DNA of 64,000 nucleotides from Zea mays. Taxonomy: Eukaryota; Streptophyta; Magnoliopsida; Poales; Poaceae. The position numbers and the translations under genes were made by a program. The notes under the pieces were generated by a model. That model saw only the letters and a list, made by a program, of their open reading frames with translations, had not been told where the DNA came from and did no database searches. The stretch is from assembly GCF_902167145.1 (NCBI RefSeq), contig NC_050104.1, positions 92,515,849 through 92,579,848 on the forward strand, in the 5' to 3' direction. Shown here piece after piece: positions 11,776 through 22,616 of this stretch; positions within the stretch are counted from its first letter, which is position 1; every line of letters begins with the position of its first letter.

Positions 11776-13863
11776 ATGGAATTGAAAAATGACTGCTCTA
11801 CTCTACAAAATGGCAATACTTTCCGTGGATATCTGAACGAGTTACAAAAGTACTACAGAGGAAGATCCAGATCTTACCGTTTGTATGAACGACAAATCAC
11901 TGCTGTACAGGAGTTCAAGGAACCATACCCGACACCTGCTAGCACTGAGACGCTTAGTATAGCCTATATGGAGCTCATGAATATGCATGCCTATCCGCAA
12001 ATCCAGGGTGGGGCCAAGTTCACCCTTCAACTTAGATTAAAAACAGACGACGATATAGCTAATATTACCATAACCACAGCCATTAGGCTTACATATGCGG
12101 ACGGTACGCTAATTCCTAAGGAGTTCATTTTCCAGGAAATCTATAAAGCAGTCAAGGTGTTTGCAGAAAACTACGGCGATTCTGAGGTCCTGGCTATCAT
12201 GATAAGTTGTTATACCGATGGGTGTTTAGATGTAGTACGACTTCCTACTAAAGAAGAATCTGATAATTCTTTAAAGAATGTTTTCTATAAGTATTGCGAA
12301 ATCACTAATTTTAAAAAACCTATGACGCCCAAAAACCAGCATAAAGTAGCTCGCTATAATTGCTATATAACAAAAGAAAATCAAGTGATAAAGAACAAAA
12401 CGAAATTCATAGTGGCCGATCTAGAAACGATTCCCTATAAATTAGGAGAAAACGACGAATACAATACACACGTCCCCTACGCAGGGGGGTATATGACGAT
12501 TGATACGGATAAGGGATTAGATGAAAATAAAATTATAATGTTCTATGCTGATGACTACAAAATACTATACGAAGATTTTAAGTCAATGAGTACAAAGATG
12601 CTCACAGTTATGATGAACAGGTTGATCAAAGAAGCCAGATCAGCAAGAACATGTTTGGTAGTATACTTTCATAATTTAGGTCAGTTCGATGGTCTTTTTA
12701 TACTAAGGCATTTAACAATGGAACACAGGGGTTTGGTAGTAGAACCCTTGGTTCGAAACCGTATTATTTACAAGATAAGTGTCTATACAGTATCCCCCAA
12801 GGGCAGGCGAAAGAACATATTGTCGTTCCAAGACTCATACCACCTTTTTAAAGGTAAATTAGAAGAACTAGCCCGTTGTTTTTGTCCTAAACTAAACGGT
12901 AAGGGTGTTATCAACCACGACAGTGTTTCGCTCGACAATCTGGGGATATATAAGGACGATTACTTATCTTACCTAAAACAAGATATTATGCTACTAGGCG
13001 CTGTTATGCTCGAAGCAAAAGCTATCTATTATGATTTGTATCAGGTCGACATACTTAATCGATTAACAATATCTTCACTGGCCCTCTCCATCTTTAGGCG
13101 TAAATACATAAACGATAGTGAAAAGAATAGGATCTACATCCTAAACGACAATGAAGAACAATTCATTAGGAGTGGATACTACGGCGGTCATACAGATGTA
13201 TATCTACCTACGGGGGAACATTTGAAGTATTACGATGTGAATTCTCTATACCCCTATTCTATGTTATCAGAGATGCCAGCGGGCAAGCCTAGATGGAAAA
13301 ATAATCTTGGGTTAAAGAAAACCAAGATTGAGCTGAAGGATATGTTTGGTTTCATTAAAGCGTTCATAATATGCCCTGCTGACATGCACAAGCCATTTCT
13401 ACCTTATAAACAGAGTGACGGTACGCTCATATTTCCAACTGGTAGGTTTATAGGTGTCTATTTTTCTGAGGAGCTAAAGTATGCTGTAAGTATCGGTTAC
13501 AAGGTCTACCCAATCTGCGGCTATCTGTTTGACAGAATGGAATCACCATTCAAGGATTTTGTGAATGATATCTACCGAAGAAGGCTTGAAGCAAAGGCTA
13601 GAGGGGAGAAAGCTTTAGATTTTATTCACAAGACCACTATGAATAGTCTCTACGGCAGGTTTGGTATTAACCCTGAAAGCACTACCACCTTAATTCTTAA
13701 TAAAGAAGAAGCACTCAAATTCCCTATGGAGCATGAAGGATTTATGCATAGCGAAGAACTATGTGCTGATAGGTTCCTCATAACCTACAAAAATAAAAGA
13801 AGTTCCGCCCACCCAACTATAATAAGAGTTAGAAAGCTCAATCCAAGACATGAAAGCGGATAA
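11776..13863 (+). pseudogene. Linear-plasmid type-B DNA polymerase, C-terminally truncated
   Basis: The 695-codon frame is a family B, protein-primed DNA polymerase of the kind carried by plant and fungal mitochondrial linear plasmids. Visible in order: exonuclease motif I (VADLETIP, ~res 213-220), Exo II (FHNLGQFDGLFI, ~res 299-310), Exo III (YLKQDIMLLG, ~res 396-405), polymerase motif A (YYDVNSLYPYSM, ~res 486-497) and motif B (KTTMNSLYGRFGIN, ~res 620-633). Motif C, the catalytic D-T-D, should follow roughly 60-100 residues later but is missing. After YKNKRSS the family similarity ends and the frame stops. Without motif C the enzyme should be inactive. The ATG lies 2 bases after the stop of the chimeric rps3/rps12 frame, so the start may itself come from the recombination. 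Confidence 0.85.
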
Positions 13864-14900
13864 CCAAGGTAGTGTAGTCATTGGTTGGAGGGATTCGCCT
13901 ACTGGTGGGAGGCTGGGAAAACATATTCAATCTCGTAGTGAGGAATGCATTTGAAGAGGGATGAAGGAGAGTTTCTGATTGAACTCCACCACACTGTTTG
14001 AATTAGAACTGGTTGCGGTTGCAGTTTGGGAAGGAGAGAAACCATTGCTCCTAGGTTTAGGGCTCAAGAGGGCACAATTTTCTTTTATGGTGGTATTCTT
14101 TTCTTTTCCTCTTACCTCCCGCTCCGTGGATCTGTGCTACAGCTCTACCTAGGATGACCTTCTATTATCATGTTATGTCCCTCAGCTCCCCATGTGGAGT
14201 CACAACCTACGTGCTATATCTGGAACATGAAAAGTGGTTTTCTAGAGCAGATTAGAATTTCTTCACCGTATCGTATGAGGTAGTACTAGCTTTCATCTCA
14301 TCTGATGTTCGCCTAGTCCTAAGCAGCAACAAAGATTAGATAATCTGTAATATTGAAAATGGAAAGAGAAGGGATGCAAGGGTATCCCTTCTCTTTCTTT
14401 TTTTCTTCTGCTAATCCGGCTTGGCTTGGCCCTGCTCTTTACTGAACTTCAACAACAACCTGATCCCTATCTGTTAATCCGATTCGTGGCCCTGCTGCTT
14501 TCGTTGCTAGCACTTCCGTTTTCTTCGAAGGGCTGGCTTTCCTATGAATTGGAATTCCTTGCTTCTTGCTAAAACCGTGCCTCCTTTCCGAGTTCCTGCT
14601 TTCAAACTAGTACCCACCCAGATGAAAGGAGAGTACGGCTGAAGGCAGGGCCAGTCAGTGTGCGTTTTTAAGTGAAGGATTAGGTATAGCTGACCGATAC
14701 ATCGGACCTTTCTTGGCCCATATACCCCTAGCCCTTACTCCCTTGTTTCGGTGGTTGGTCTCTACCTTTTTCTGTCTCTTGGCTAGTTTGTCTTCCTCTT
14801 CTTTATATTCGAATAAGTGGGCCAATCTGGCTTTGAACCGGATTGCTAGCCTAAAGCTAACAAAGAATTCCCGCCCCCTTGTAAATCCAATCCCGGAACT
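13864..14900. other. Mitochondrial-like intergenic DNA downstream of the polymerase
   Basis: No gene recognised. It contains one strong stem-loop (14,363-14,396), and at its right edge it passes into copia LTR sequence. Short overlapping open frames at 14,655-15,046 cross the boundary and look spurious. Confidence 0.45.
14363..14396 (+). terminator. Stem-loop with 13-bp perfect stem, T-rich tail
   Basis: AAAGAGAAGGGAT (14,363-14,375) pairs with ATCCCTTCTCTTT (14,384-14,396) around an 8-nt loop, and a run of T/C follows. Such hairpins define or stabilise 3' ends of plant mitochondrial transcripts. It lies about 500 bp downstream of the polymerase frame, so a role as that transcript's 3' end is possible but unproven. 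Confidence 0.55.
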
Positions 14901-14956
14901 ACAGCTGAAAAGGATCGTGCAGTGGATGTGTCGGGTTCGAAACTTGTGTCCAGTGC

Positions 14957-15705
14957 GGCACCGGACTGTCCGGTGCCACATGAAGACAAAGCTCCAATGG
15001 TCAAAACCGTCAGAACCCTAACGGTTGGGTGATGTGGCTGGCGCACCAGACACTGTCCGGTGGCGCACCGGACTGTCCGGTGCGCCCATCGACAGCAGCC
15101 ACTTCCAACGGTTGAATTGGTGGTTGGGGGCTATAAATACCCCACAACCACCTCCACTCCAACCATCCAAGCATTCATCACACTCCATTCAATACAAGAG
15201 CAAAACACAACACTCCAAGACACAAATCAACGCCACCGATCCGATCAAAGTCCCCAATTCAATTCTAGTCTTTAGGACTTGTGAGAGGATCGTCCTTGTG
15301 TTTCTTTGTTGCTCTTGTTGCTTGGTTGGCTTTCTTCTTCATCATTCTTGCTCTATAAGTGACTTGTAATCAAAGCAAGAGACACCAAGTGTGTGGTGGT
15401 CCTTGTGGGGTCTAAGTGACCCGTTTGATTAAGGAGAAAGCTCACTCGGTCTAAGTGACCGTTTGAGAGAGGGAAAGGGTTGAAAGAGACCCGGTCTTTG
15501 TGACCACCTCAATGGGGACTAGGTTCATTGGAACCGAACCTCGGTAAAACAAATCACCATGTCATCCGCTTTACTTTCTTGGTCGAGTTGTTTTCCCCTC
15601 TCTCTCGGACTTGGATTTCATTATAACGCTAACCCCGACTTGTAGTGTGTTTAAAGTTGTAACTTTCAGTTTTCGCCTATCCACCCCCCCTCTAGGCGAC
15701 TTTCA
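14957..15705 (+). mobile_element. Partial copia LTR (element D, plus orientation)
   Basis: The right end reads CCCCCCCTCTAGGCGACTTTCA and is nearly the reverse of the Opie/Ji-type LTR end found at 28,014. The interior has palindromes of the CACCGGACTGTCCGGTG type at about 14,958 and 15,066, and a TATA box (TATAAATA, 15,132-15,139). The 5' part of the LTR is missing where it meets mitochondrial-like DNA. The LTR end abuts the interior of gypsy element C, so this was probably a 3' LTR of a copia element inserted in C whose left side has been lost. Confidence 0.7.
15132..15139 (+). promoter_or_regulatory. TATA box of copia LTR D
   Basis: TATAAATA in the sequence GGGGCTATAAATACCCC, in the position expected for the LTR promoter. 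It aligns in context with the TATA region of the Opie-like LTRs. Confidence 0.6.
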
Positions 15706-15752
15706 CCAACGCCTAAGTCAATGCACTTCATGAAGACTCTCGTGGCCCCTCG

Positions 15753-16529
15753 TTAGGACAATGTATCTTCTATGAGTGGATAGTGAGCTGACTGCCTCAC
15801 GATGTGCTCAGTAGCAGTATTGTCATCTGGTTCTTCCTCATTCTTGATATACCTGATGATCAGCGTCCTCCGACCATTCGGATCTGATTCCACTTGCTCT
15901 ATTGCCTTGCACTCTTCCTCTGGCCCTGATGTGACACTTGGTTGCTGTATTTCTTGGATGAAAATGCCTAGTGGAGCCTGTGCTCGGCTTGATCCCAACT
16001 TAGATAGGGTATCTACTACCATGTTATGGTCTCTCTATATGTGGTGGAACTCCAAACCTTCAAATTTATCTTCGACCTTCCTGACTGCGGCGCAGTAGTT
16101 ACTCATTGACTCAGTGGAGCAATCCTAGTCCTTGTTGACTAGGCTGATGACGACCAGAGAATCTCCATACACCATCAACTTGAGCTGATCTCCTCTAGGG
16201 GTGATGAAGAGGATGCCAGCCCCTTCTCCTTGTAACTTCAGCGATCCATCGAAGTACATCTTCCAAACCTCTACTGACTCGAGGCTTTTGAGGATTTGTT
16301 GCTCGATCCATTCTGATATAAAATCCACTAGAGCTTGGGTCTTGATCACTTTGCCAGGTCGAAACTCTATATCGTGAGCTCCGAGTTCGCACACCCATTT
16401 GGTTGTCCTCCCCACTTCTTCTCTATTGCGGAGTATGTCTCCTATCTGAAAGCCTATAACCACTATGACTTTGTGATCATCAAAATAATGGCACAACTTT
16501 CGTGCGGTGAGGAGCACTACATACAACAA
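15753..16529 (-). pseudogene. Element C RNase H / archaeal-type RNase H region
   Basis: The frame at 16,529-16,125 starts in the RT-connected RNase H (YVVLLTARKLCHYFDDHKVI, then LRNREEVGRTTKW). It passes into the second RNase H typical of the Tat lineage (VWKMYFDGSLKLQGEGAGI). A further frame (16,022-15,753) covers the linker after it (DTLSKLGSSRAQAPLGIFI). Frames are broken by stops, so it is not functional. RNase H removes the RNA strand during reverse transcription. Confidence 0.75.
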
Positions 16530-16793
16530 CTTCTGGACTTGCGGTTATCTGATCTTGGAGGGCCTAAGGACTTCACTGATGAAGTATACGGGATGCTGGA
16601 CTAGATATGCATGCCCTTCTTCTGCTCATTTGACTACTAACGTGGTGCTCACCACGTGAGTCGTGCATGAGATATATAGCAGTAGGTCTTTAGCTGGACA
16701 GTCGGCAGTAGCTCAGTTGGGCGGCTTGAGAACTGGTGGAATGGTCAAGAATTTCTAGAAAACCTCCTGTGCTTCCTGAGCTTCGGTGGTCCA

Positions 16794-17920
16794 CTAGAAC
16801 CTATCCACCTTCTTGAGCAATTTGTATAATGGCATTCCTCTCTCGCGGAGCCATGAGATGAAACGACTTAGTGCTGCCATGTAGCCAGTAAGCATCTGGA
16901 CCTTCTTCTGTGATCGCGGTGGCTCCATCCTCAGAATGGCTTCAACCTTCTCTAGGTTGGCCTCGATTCCCTGGTGACTGACGATGAACCCGAGCAGCTT
17001 CTCGGCTGGTACCCCAAATATGCATTTCTCTGGGTTAAGTTTCCAGCAATAGCGCCTCAAACTGTTGAAAACTTGCTAGAGATCGTCGATGAAGTTTTTT
17101 GGGTTCATGGTTCTGATCACCACGTCATCAACGTAAGCTTCCACCCGCTTGCCCTAGTGATCGACTAAGCATGTTTGGGTAGCTCATTGATAAGTCGCTC
17201 AAGTGTTTTTGAGGCCAAAAGACATGGAGGTATAGCAGAAGGCCCCAAAGGGAGTGATGAACACAGTCTTTTCTTTATCTTCCTTCGCCAGATTGATCTA
17301 GTGATCTCCTGAGTAATAGTGCAGGAAGGAGATCATAGAACAGTCTGCGGTAGAGTCGACCACCTAGTCTATTCTAGGGAGCCCGAAGGATCCCTTCAAG
17401 CAATGTTTGTTGAGATTGGTATAGTCGACGCACATGTGCCAATCAACTTTATTCTTTTTGAGTATAAGAACAGGATGCGCAAGCCACTCGGGGTGCGTTA
17501 CTTCTCTAATGAAACCTGCTGCTACTAGGTGAGCTAACTCGGCTTGTATGGCTTCTCTTTTGTCGGGCGTAGAACAACGTAACTTCTACCGGATCGGCTT
17601 GCATGAGGATACACCTTAAGTTTGTGCTCGTCCAGCTCTCTAGGGACTCCCAGCATGTCCACGGGTTGCCACGCGAATACGTCCTGGTTTTCTTGGAGAA
17701 ACTGGACGAGCGTGTCTTCCAATTTGGCAGTGAGGCTGGAACTGATGATCGACGTCTTGCGCTCGTCGAAGAAACCAAGGTTAGCTCTTTTGGTTTCTTC
17801 GGTCGGACGCATAGTGGTAGTCGTTGATGCTTCATTTGTGGGGATTGTGAGGTCATCCCTTGGCGATGTGTCGTCATTTGTTGCTGGAAGTGCTATCGAG
17901 GGCCCGACGACGAGGGCCAT
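16794..17920 (-). pseudogene. Element C reverse transcriptase, broken
   Basis: Fragments in order on the minus strand are: the linker upstream of RT (LQENQDVFAWQPVDMLGVPR, 17,920-17,534), the fingers region (REVTHPEWLAHPVLI and CVDYTNLNKHCLKGSFGLPR around 17,370-17,530), the catalytic YVDD (17,123-17,134) and the C-terminal part (CIFGVPAEKLLGFIVSHQGI, 17,060-16,794). Several stops and shifts separate the pieces. It once copied element RNA into DNA in virus-like particles; it cannot do so now. Confidence 0.8.
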
Positions 17921-17983
17921 CTGGATAGCCCCACAAAAGCACTTCGCAGCTCCCTGGAAGTCGTCTCAGACGGTGATGACGCC

Positions 17984-18298
17984 CTAAGGTCCAGGCATCT
18001 TGAGTATCATGCACGGGTAGTGCAGGATGGCCATGAATTTGGCCAGTCCTGGTCTCCCGATGATGGCGTTGTACCCGCACTCGATCCGAGCTACTTTGAA
18101 GCGCAAGAACTCGGTCCGGTACTTGTCTGGAGCACCAAAGGTGACTGACATGAAGAGGTGCCCTAGCAAGTACTCTTCTTCAGTTGGTATAATGCCGAAG
18201 AATGGGGTATTTGACTGAATGAGGTCGGCAGTCGGGATCCCCAAGGCTTGGAGTGTTCTGGGGAAGGTGACGTTGATGCTACCGACACCATCCAACAT
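17984..18298 (-). pseudogene. Element C aspartic protease, C-terminal part
   Basis: The frame reads LDGVGSINVTFPRTLQALGI, then TPFFGIIPTEEEYLLG and NAIIGRPGLAKFMAILHYPC, which match the retropepsin of Tat-type elements. The active site, normally D-G-G-S or D-T-G in this family, reads D-G-V-G-S, so catalysis is doubtful. Upstream frames are closed. Confidence 0.7.
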
Positions 18299-18309
18299 AA
18301 TCTTCTTAA

Positions 18310-18951
18310 CCTAACTTTCTTGAATCACAGGGTCGACAAGTAGAGAGTACTTGCCAGGGTGATTGAAGTTGATCCACTGGTCAGCTCGTCTGAATGTGTT
18401 GAGGTGTTCTGACCATCGATACGACGTCGAGGCACTGTGGGTTGCCACCAGGACCTGCCGATCGATGAGCTTCTGCTGCCTTTTGCTCTCATGTGACCCA
18501 TGGCCCTCGAAGATGACATTGACCTCCCTGTCGATGCATGGGAAGGCACCGCCACCACCCCCACCCTATTGTTGTGGTTGTTCTTGTTCGGCGGGTTCTT
18601 CTCACTGTGGGGGAAGTAGCGGCTGGAATGGTCGACCGTGGCTGACTAGGTTCATGAAGTCCCTGCAGTTACACAGGGTGTGGCACATATTCTTGGGGTA
18701 CGGGCACAGGGTGTCGAGGATCTCATCCAGTATTCGTACATTGCCTCGTGGAGCATGGTGGGGCCGAGTCGCGGGGGTCCGGGAGCGTGCACTTTGTCTC
18801 TAGGCCTCTTGTCCTAGCACTTGTCCTGCTGCTGGTTTCCTTCCTTCTTTGGTGCCTAGGGCACATGCTTCACATGGCCGATGAGGTCCTGGGCCCGTTC
18901 ATCGGTGGTGATGTAGATGTCCACATCTCAGAACAGCTGCTCCAAGGTGGC
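18310..18951 (-). pseudogene. gag: Element C gag C-terminal region with Cys/His motif
   Basis: The minus strand around 18,655-18,725 reads DTLCPYPKNMCHTLCNCRDF, matching the degenerate Cys-His motif at the end of Tat gag proteins (C-x-x-H...H...C). No long frame remains. The region ends at the element A insertion. Confidence 0.5.
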
Positions 18952-18956
18952 GGGAG

Positions 18957-19564
18957 TGTTGGGGGTCTGCTTCGTCGCCGAAGGTCCTGTAAGAAGAAAC
19001 ACCTTCGGAAGATCAACACAAAAGCAAAGCCGAAGCTACCATCCAGGGAGCTTCGGCATAGTGACACGCCTTGAGACAAAGGGTGGCACCGACTTAAAGA
19101 TGAAAAGATCGATTAGCCCATGTTAATCTGTGTCATGATTGTAATCGGTTATAAAGGACATAAATGTAAATCCACACAGGGTGCATCCTGTGCCTATAAA
19201 TAGATGAACAGTACCCCCGTACTGTTCACGCTGACTTGTATTCACTCGCACGTCACCTAAATTTTCACCTTCTATCAAGCCGAAGGTACAAATGTAATTC
19301 GATATTATTCATATTTGTTCATGTTAATATAATAAAAATATTTTAATGATGTCATATGATTATTCATGTTATTTTCCATGTTTCATATGCTTCTACTTTC
19401 ATTATTATAATACTGAGATGATGAAGGTACATCCTTCATAACCTTCGTCTGAAGATCATTATATCCTAAGGGAGATAATGCTTCAAAGGACGAAGGTATT
19501 TAACCATTAATACTTTGTGTTGCCTTGTTCTTATCTCATAGCATTTGAGAACAAGTCCCCAACA
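18957..19564 (+). repeat. Element A 5' LTR (608 bp)
   Basis: Bounded by TGTTGGGG...CCCCAACA and preceded by GGGAG. It contains a TATA box (TATAAATA, 19,195-19,202) followed by a hairpin: GAACAGTAC (19,206-19,214), CCCC, GTACTGTTC (19,219-19,227). The PBS follows directly. Confidence 0.92.
19195..19227 (+). promoter_or_regulatory. Element A LTR TATA box plus downstream hairpin
   Basis: TATAAATA is followed after 3 bp by a 9-bp inverted repeat with a CCCC loop. The same arrangement occurs in the LTRs of B (perfect) and F (imperfect), so the hairpin lies about where the transcript should start. Confidence 0.65.
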
Positions 19565-19583
19565 TTGGCGCCCACCTCCAGTG
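19565..19583 (+). other. Element A primer binding site
   Basis: TTGGCGCCCACCTCCAGTG follows the 5' LTR directly and begins with the TGG that pairs with the CCA end of a tRNA. The same sequence with one change follows the 5' LTR of element B. I do not assign the tRNA. Confidence 0.8.
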
Positions 19584-19748
19584 AACTCACTTCCACTCTT
19601 GAGCTGATGGCTTTGTTCAACAACCAAGTCGTAGCACCTTTAGCTACGAAGCTGGTCCATAATGGTCCCACATCCCAATCACCTTCTCCCAGGCGGCTCA
19701 AGTTCAGAGCCGGCTAACAAGAAGTAGAAAAAGGAAGCACAGAGAAGG
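19584..19748 (+). pseudogene. Element A gag remnant, almost completely deleted
   Basis: Between the PBS and protease only about 170 bp remain, where related elements carry about 1.5 kb of gag. A 36-codon frame starts at about 19,608 (MALFNNQVVAPLATKL). A segment of ~29 bp beginning ATGGTCCCACATCCCAATCA occurs both here (about 19,662) and at the protease start (about 19,790). This suggests that a template jump or recombination removed gag. Confidence 0.6.
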
Positions 19749-20732
19749 GTGCAGCATGTTGGGGTGCAGGGACCCTTCATCAAGTCAAAATGGTCCCACA
19801 TCCCAATCACCTTCTCCCCGGAGGACCTTCGGCTCAAAGATTACCCTCACAATGATGTTATGGTCATATCTTGTGTCATTAAGGGATTTCTGGTCCATAA
19901 TGTTCTGGTTGATACAGGCAGTGCAGCAGATATCATATTTGCTAAGGCTTTCAGATAGATGCAAGAACCAGAGGACAAGATCCATGATGCTACACATCCT
20001 CTATGTGGCTTCGGAGGAAGGCAAATTGTAGCACTTGGCAAAATCACAATGTTGGTAACCTTCGGTTTTGTTCACAACTCAAGGACTGAACATGTTGTGT
20101 TTGACATTGTTGACATGGAATATCCTTACAATGCAATCATTGGTCGTGGGACACTTAATGCTTTCGAAGCAATACTTCATCCAACATATCTATGCATGAA
20201 GATACCTTCGGAACAAAGGCCCATTGTTGTTCATGGGAGTCAGGAAGCTGCCAGGAAAACCAAAGGAAATTGGACAGACTCAAAAGCAATTCACAATATA
20301 GATGGAGCCGAAGTCTGTGAACAGTACAAATACAAAAGAGAGAAGGCTACTTCGGCGGATCAGCCGAAGCCTATGCTTCTATGTGAAGACATAGTAGAGC
20401 AAAAAGTACTGCTGGGATCTCAGTTATCTAAAGAGCAAGAGAAAACTTTGATAAGATTTTTATTTCACAACAAAGATGTCTTTGCTTGGTCAACCAATGA
20501 TCTCTGTGGTGTCAACCGAGATGTCATTGAACATTCACCCAATGTGGACCCATCCTTCAGGCCAAGAAAGCAAAGGCTTCGGAAAATGTCTGATGATAAA
20601 GCCGAAGGTGCTCGGAATGAAGTGAAAAGGCTTCTCAGTGCTGGTGTCATCAGAGAGGTAAAATACCCAGAGTGGTTAGCCAATACTATCATGGTGAAGA
20701 AGGCCAAATGGCAAATGGATAATGTGCATTGA
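19749..20732 (+). pseudogene. Element A protease and RT N-terminal part
   Basis: The protease carries the active site VLVDTGSAADIIF and the flap/helix region NAIIGRGTLNAFEAI. An in-frame TAG at 19,956 splits it, probably CAG to TAG. The frame continues through the linker (FLFHNKDVFAWSTNDLCGV) to the start of RT (RNEVKRLLSAGVIREVKYPEWL). It then shifts at about 20,705, where an extra A follows GGCC. Protease cuts the Gag-Pol polyprotein; RT follows in the next frame. Confidence 0.85.
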
Positions 20733-21131
20733 CTTCACAGATCTTAACAAGGCATGCCCAAAAGACGAATTCCTGCTACCAAGAATAGACTCTCTTGTAG
20801 ATGCAGCAGCTTCTTCAGAGCTCATGAGTCTATTGGATTGTTATTCAGACTATCATCAAATCTGGATGAAGAAGGAAGATGAGCCGAACACTAGCTTCAT
20901 AACTCCCAGTGGCACCTATTGCTTTCTTCGGATGCCTTAGGGGCTCAAGAATGCTGGAGGAAGCTTCAGCAGGATGACAGCCAAGGTCCTTCATTCCCAG
21001 ATAGGCATAAATGTGCTGACCTATGTTGATGATATCATAGTGAAAAGCACAAAGCAAGAAAATCACATTGCTGATTTGCAAGAAACATTTGCCAATTTCA
21101 GGCAAGCTGGCCTGAAATTAAATCCAGAAAA
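20722..21131 (+). pseudogene. Element A reverse transcriptase core
   Basis: After the frameshift the frame reads MCIDFTDLNKACPKDEFLLP and SLLDCYSDYHQIWMKKEDE, typical RT fingers and palm. A TAG at 20,938 follows CFLRMP. Beyond it come GLKNAGGSFSRMTAKVLHSQ and the catalytic TYVDDIVVKS (about 21,020-21,049). A single-base loss in the codons for KCVFGV (about 21,131) shifts the frame into the RNase H segment. The catalytic aspartates are intact, but the polyprotein cannot be made as one chain. Confidence 0.85.
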
Positions 21132-21797
21132 ATGTGTTTTGGAGTGAAGAAAGGCAAGTTCCTTGGCTGTCTGGTATCAACGAAAGGAATTGAAGCTAAC
21201 CCAAGCAAGATCGAAGCTATCCTTCGGATGGAGCCACCAAGCATGAAGAAAGGGGCTCAACGGCTGGCAGGAAGATTAGCATCATTAAACAGATTCATAT
21301 CCAGATCAGCAGAAAGAAATTTGCCGTTTTTTGAAATACTGAAGTCAGCCGAAGTCTTTCAATGGGGCCCGGCACAACAAAAAGCTTTTGAAGAGTTGAA
21401 AAAATATTTGATTGATTTAACAACATTAATTCCACCCTCGCCAGGGGCTCCATTGCTCTTATATGTGGCAGCTTCGCATTCTGCAGTGAGTGCAGCACTG
21501 GTACAGGAGAAGCTAGATGGTTAGGCTAAAAAGCAAGCTACAGTATACTTCGTCTCTGAAGTTTTAAGTCCATCAAATAAAAATTACACAGAATTGGAAA
21601 ATGTATTATATGCTGTGTTAATGGCCTCTAGAAAGCTTCGGCATTATTTTCAAGCATACCACATAATTGTTCCTTCATCACAACCTCTAAAGGACATCAT
21701 GAGGAATAGAGAGGCTACTGGAAGAATTGGAAAATGGGCTTTAGAGCTTAATGAATTCACCATTGATTATGTGCATAGATCTTCAATTCAGTCCTAG
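21132..21797 (+). pseudogene. Element A RT-linked RNase H
   Basis: The frame covers the RT C-terminus (GCLVSTKGIEANPSKIEAIL) and the RT-linked RNase H or connection domain (QQKAFEELKKYL, PPSPGAPLLLYVAASHSAVS). It stops at a TAG at 21,522, then reopens (VYFVSEVLSPSN, ENVLYAVLMASRKLRHYFQA). It ends at another TAG (21,795) that replaces the glutamine of SQVLADFI. Confidence 0.8.
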
Positions 21798-22616
21798 GTG
21801 TTAGCAGACTTCATCGCTGATTGGACGCCAGGGGCTCAGGAAGAAGAGACAAATAAAGATGCCAAAGCTTGGACAATGTTCTGCGATGGTTCTTGGGGAA
21901 CCTTCGGCGCAGGAGCAGCTGCTGTTCTAGTAGCACCTTCGAAAGTCAGAACATGTTATGCAGCCAAGTTAGATTTTAGTTGTACAAATAATATTGCCGA
22001 ATACGAAGCACTCTTGTTGGGGCTTCGGAAGTTAAGGGCAATGGGAATAAGAAGGGCTATTCTGAAAACTGATTCTCAAGTCATTTCTGGCCATGTAGAT
22101 AAAAGTAGCAAGGCAAGAGATTCGAAACTTGAAAAATATCTGGATACAGTTCAAAGGTTGGAGGCTTCTTTCGAAGGTTTCTCTGTCAAGAATATTCCAA
22201 GAGGCGAAAATGAGCATGCAGATCTGTTAGCCAAATCAGCGGCTCAGGGGCTCCCTCTACCTTCGGAAGTATTTTTTGAAACAATAAAGGCACCTTCAGT
22301 TGAACTCATGGAGAGAGCAGTGCTCGCCATTTCTCCAGTGCATAGTGAAGATTGGAGGACTGAAATCATATCTTTTCTCCAGGGTAACTGCCTCTCGGAT
22401 GACGAAGTTTATAATAAAAGAATGGAAGCAAGAACAAGACCATATATCATAATAGAAGAGGAATTGTACAAACATGGAGTTTACTCCCCCCTTCTCAAGT
22501 GTTTATCCAGAACCGAAGGTATAGAACTAATGAAGGAGATACATGCAGGATTGTGTGGATCTCATATTGGGTCTAGGCCTTTGCTGGGAAAGGTTTTTAG
22601 ACAGGGATTTTACTAG
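21798..22616 (+). pseudogene. Element A archaeal-type RNase H and integrase zinc domain
   Basis: A second RNase H characteristic of Tat elements, with its four acidic positions: MFCDGSWGTFGAGAAAV, NNIAEYEALLLGL, LKTDSQVI and NEHADLLAKSAA. The C-terminal part begins the HHCC zinc finger of integrase (HAGLCGSHIGSRPLLGKVF). It stops at TAG 22,614, where related proteins have the tryptophan of GFYWP; this is a TGG to TAG change. The CC half (CENCQKC) lies just beyond the stop. Confidence 0.85.

Larger units (their letters stand above)
15706..18951 (-). mobile_element. Gypsy element C, left part (pol and gag tail), decayed
   Basis: This is the 3' half of an old Tat-lineage gypsy element in minus orientation. 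In element order it holds the gag tail, protease, reverse transcriptase, RNase H, the extra archaeal-type RNase H and the beginning of the integrase linker. The last recognisable part (frame resembling RGATRVFMKCID, near 15,710-15,760) precedes the integrase, so integrase and 3' LTR are missing and replaced by LTR D. The element is interrupted at 18,951 by element A and resumes at 44,546 after the GGGAG target duplication. Confidence 0.8.

Noticed and set aside
14935..14955. GGGTTCGAAACT resembling the T-arm of a tRNA
   Set aside because: No matching acceptor or anticodon stem around it; it lies at the LTR junction.
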